Source: CAZPAN01 sp964428485 (GTDB lineage: Bacteria; Actinomycetota; Coriobacteriia; Coriobacteriales; CADBOM01). From it: a DNA stretch of 22,039 nt. Numbering within the stretch: the first letter of the stretch is position 1; every line of letters starts with the position of its first letter. Where the stretch lies: the NCBI GenBank assembly GCA_964428485.1, contig CAYRYP010000017.1, forward strand, positions 1 through 22,039, given 5' to 3'. Under the pieces are notes generated by a model, which saw only the letters and a program-made list of their open reading frames with translations, was not told the DNA's origin and searched no databases. A program made the translations under genes and the position numbers. Positions 21,990 to 22,039 of this stretch are shown here, one piece after another.

Positions 21990-22039
21990 GTTTGCAGGGA
22001 GATTCGGCCACACCCGTGCTGCGAGCGGCCTTTCCGCAA

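Overview
The window looks like chromosomal DNA from a GC-rich, anaerobic Gram-positive actinobacterium, most likely class Coriobacteriia (Eggerthella/Slackia/Olsenella-type relatives). This placement is an inference from gene content: a ferredoxin-linked indolepyruvate oxidoreductase beside a phenylacetate-CoA ligase, Gram-positive RNase J, a lipoprotein-type amino-acid ABC transporter, DUF4012, and strong AGGAGG-type ribosome sites with frequent GTG/TTG starts. Species cannot be fixed by reading. Nearly everything is on the minus strand; only mobB and a TSUP permease are on plus.

Layout, left to right. (1) 1-398: a headless fragment of a DUF4143-type AAA ATPase running off the left edge, an AT-rich patch with two sets of direct repeats, and a doubtful 33-codon ORF. 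(2) 399-5127, minus: FHA/zinc-ribbon protein, iorA, iorB, tandem-ACT protein, paaK-like ligase. IorAB would oxidise aryl pyruvates to aryl-acetyl-CoA with reduction of ferredoxin, and the ligase links aryl-acetyl-CoA to the free acid. A GC-rich hairpin separates iorB from the ACT gene. (3) 5221-9504, minus: DUF4012 membrane protein, double zinc-ribbon protein, phosphoglucomutase/phosphomannomutase, with a recognisable promoter at 9561-9588; an envelope-polysaccharide theme is plausible. (4) 9714-12168, minus: polar amino-acid ABC transporter (lipoprotein, permease, ATPase) with an extended -10 promoter and a large hairpin after the lipoprotein gene. (5) 12359-14227, plus: mobB, a 513-base spacer, and a TSUP-family permease. 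The spacer holds a hairpin that reads as a terminator only on the minus strand, so an unrecognised minus-strand RNA is possible. (6) 14313-21855, minus: rpsO, pnp, M16 peptidase, dapB, dapA, RNase J. The order resembles the rpsO-pnp-M16-dap-rnj neighbourhood of Bacillus and other Gram-positives, and places two RNA-decay enzymes at the ends of a lysine/cell-wall precursor block.

The most interesting signal is the rpsO leader (21860-21929). It folds on paper into a three-tier hairpin whose apical loop is perfectly complementary over 7 bases to the rpsO Shine-Dalgarno region. That would be a pseudoknot able to hide the ribosome site, in keeping with S15 autoregulation. Further hairpins lie between rpsO and pnp, at the pnp start, and between pnp and the M16 gene, so this operon seems heavily controlled at the RNA level. 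No rRNA, tRNA, CRISPR array, IS element or intact prophage gene was seen.
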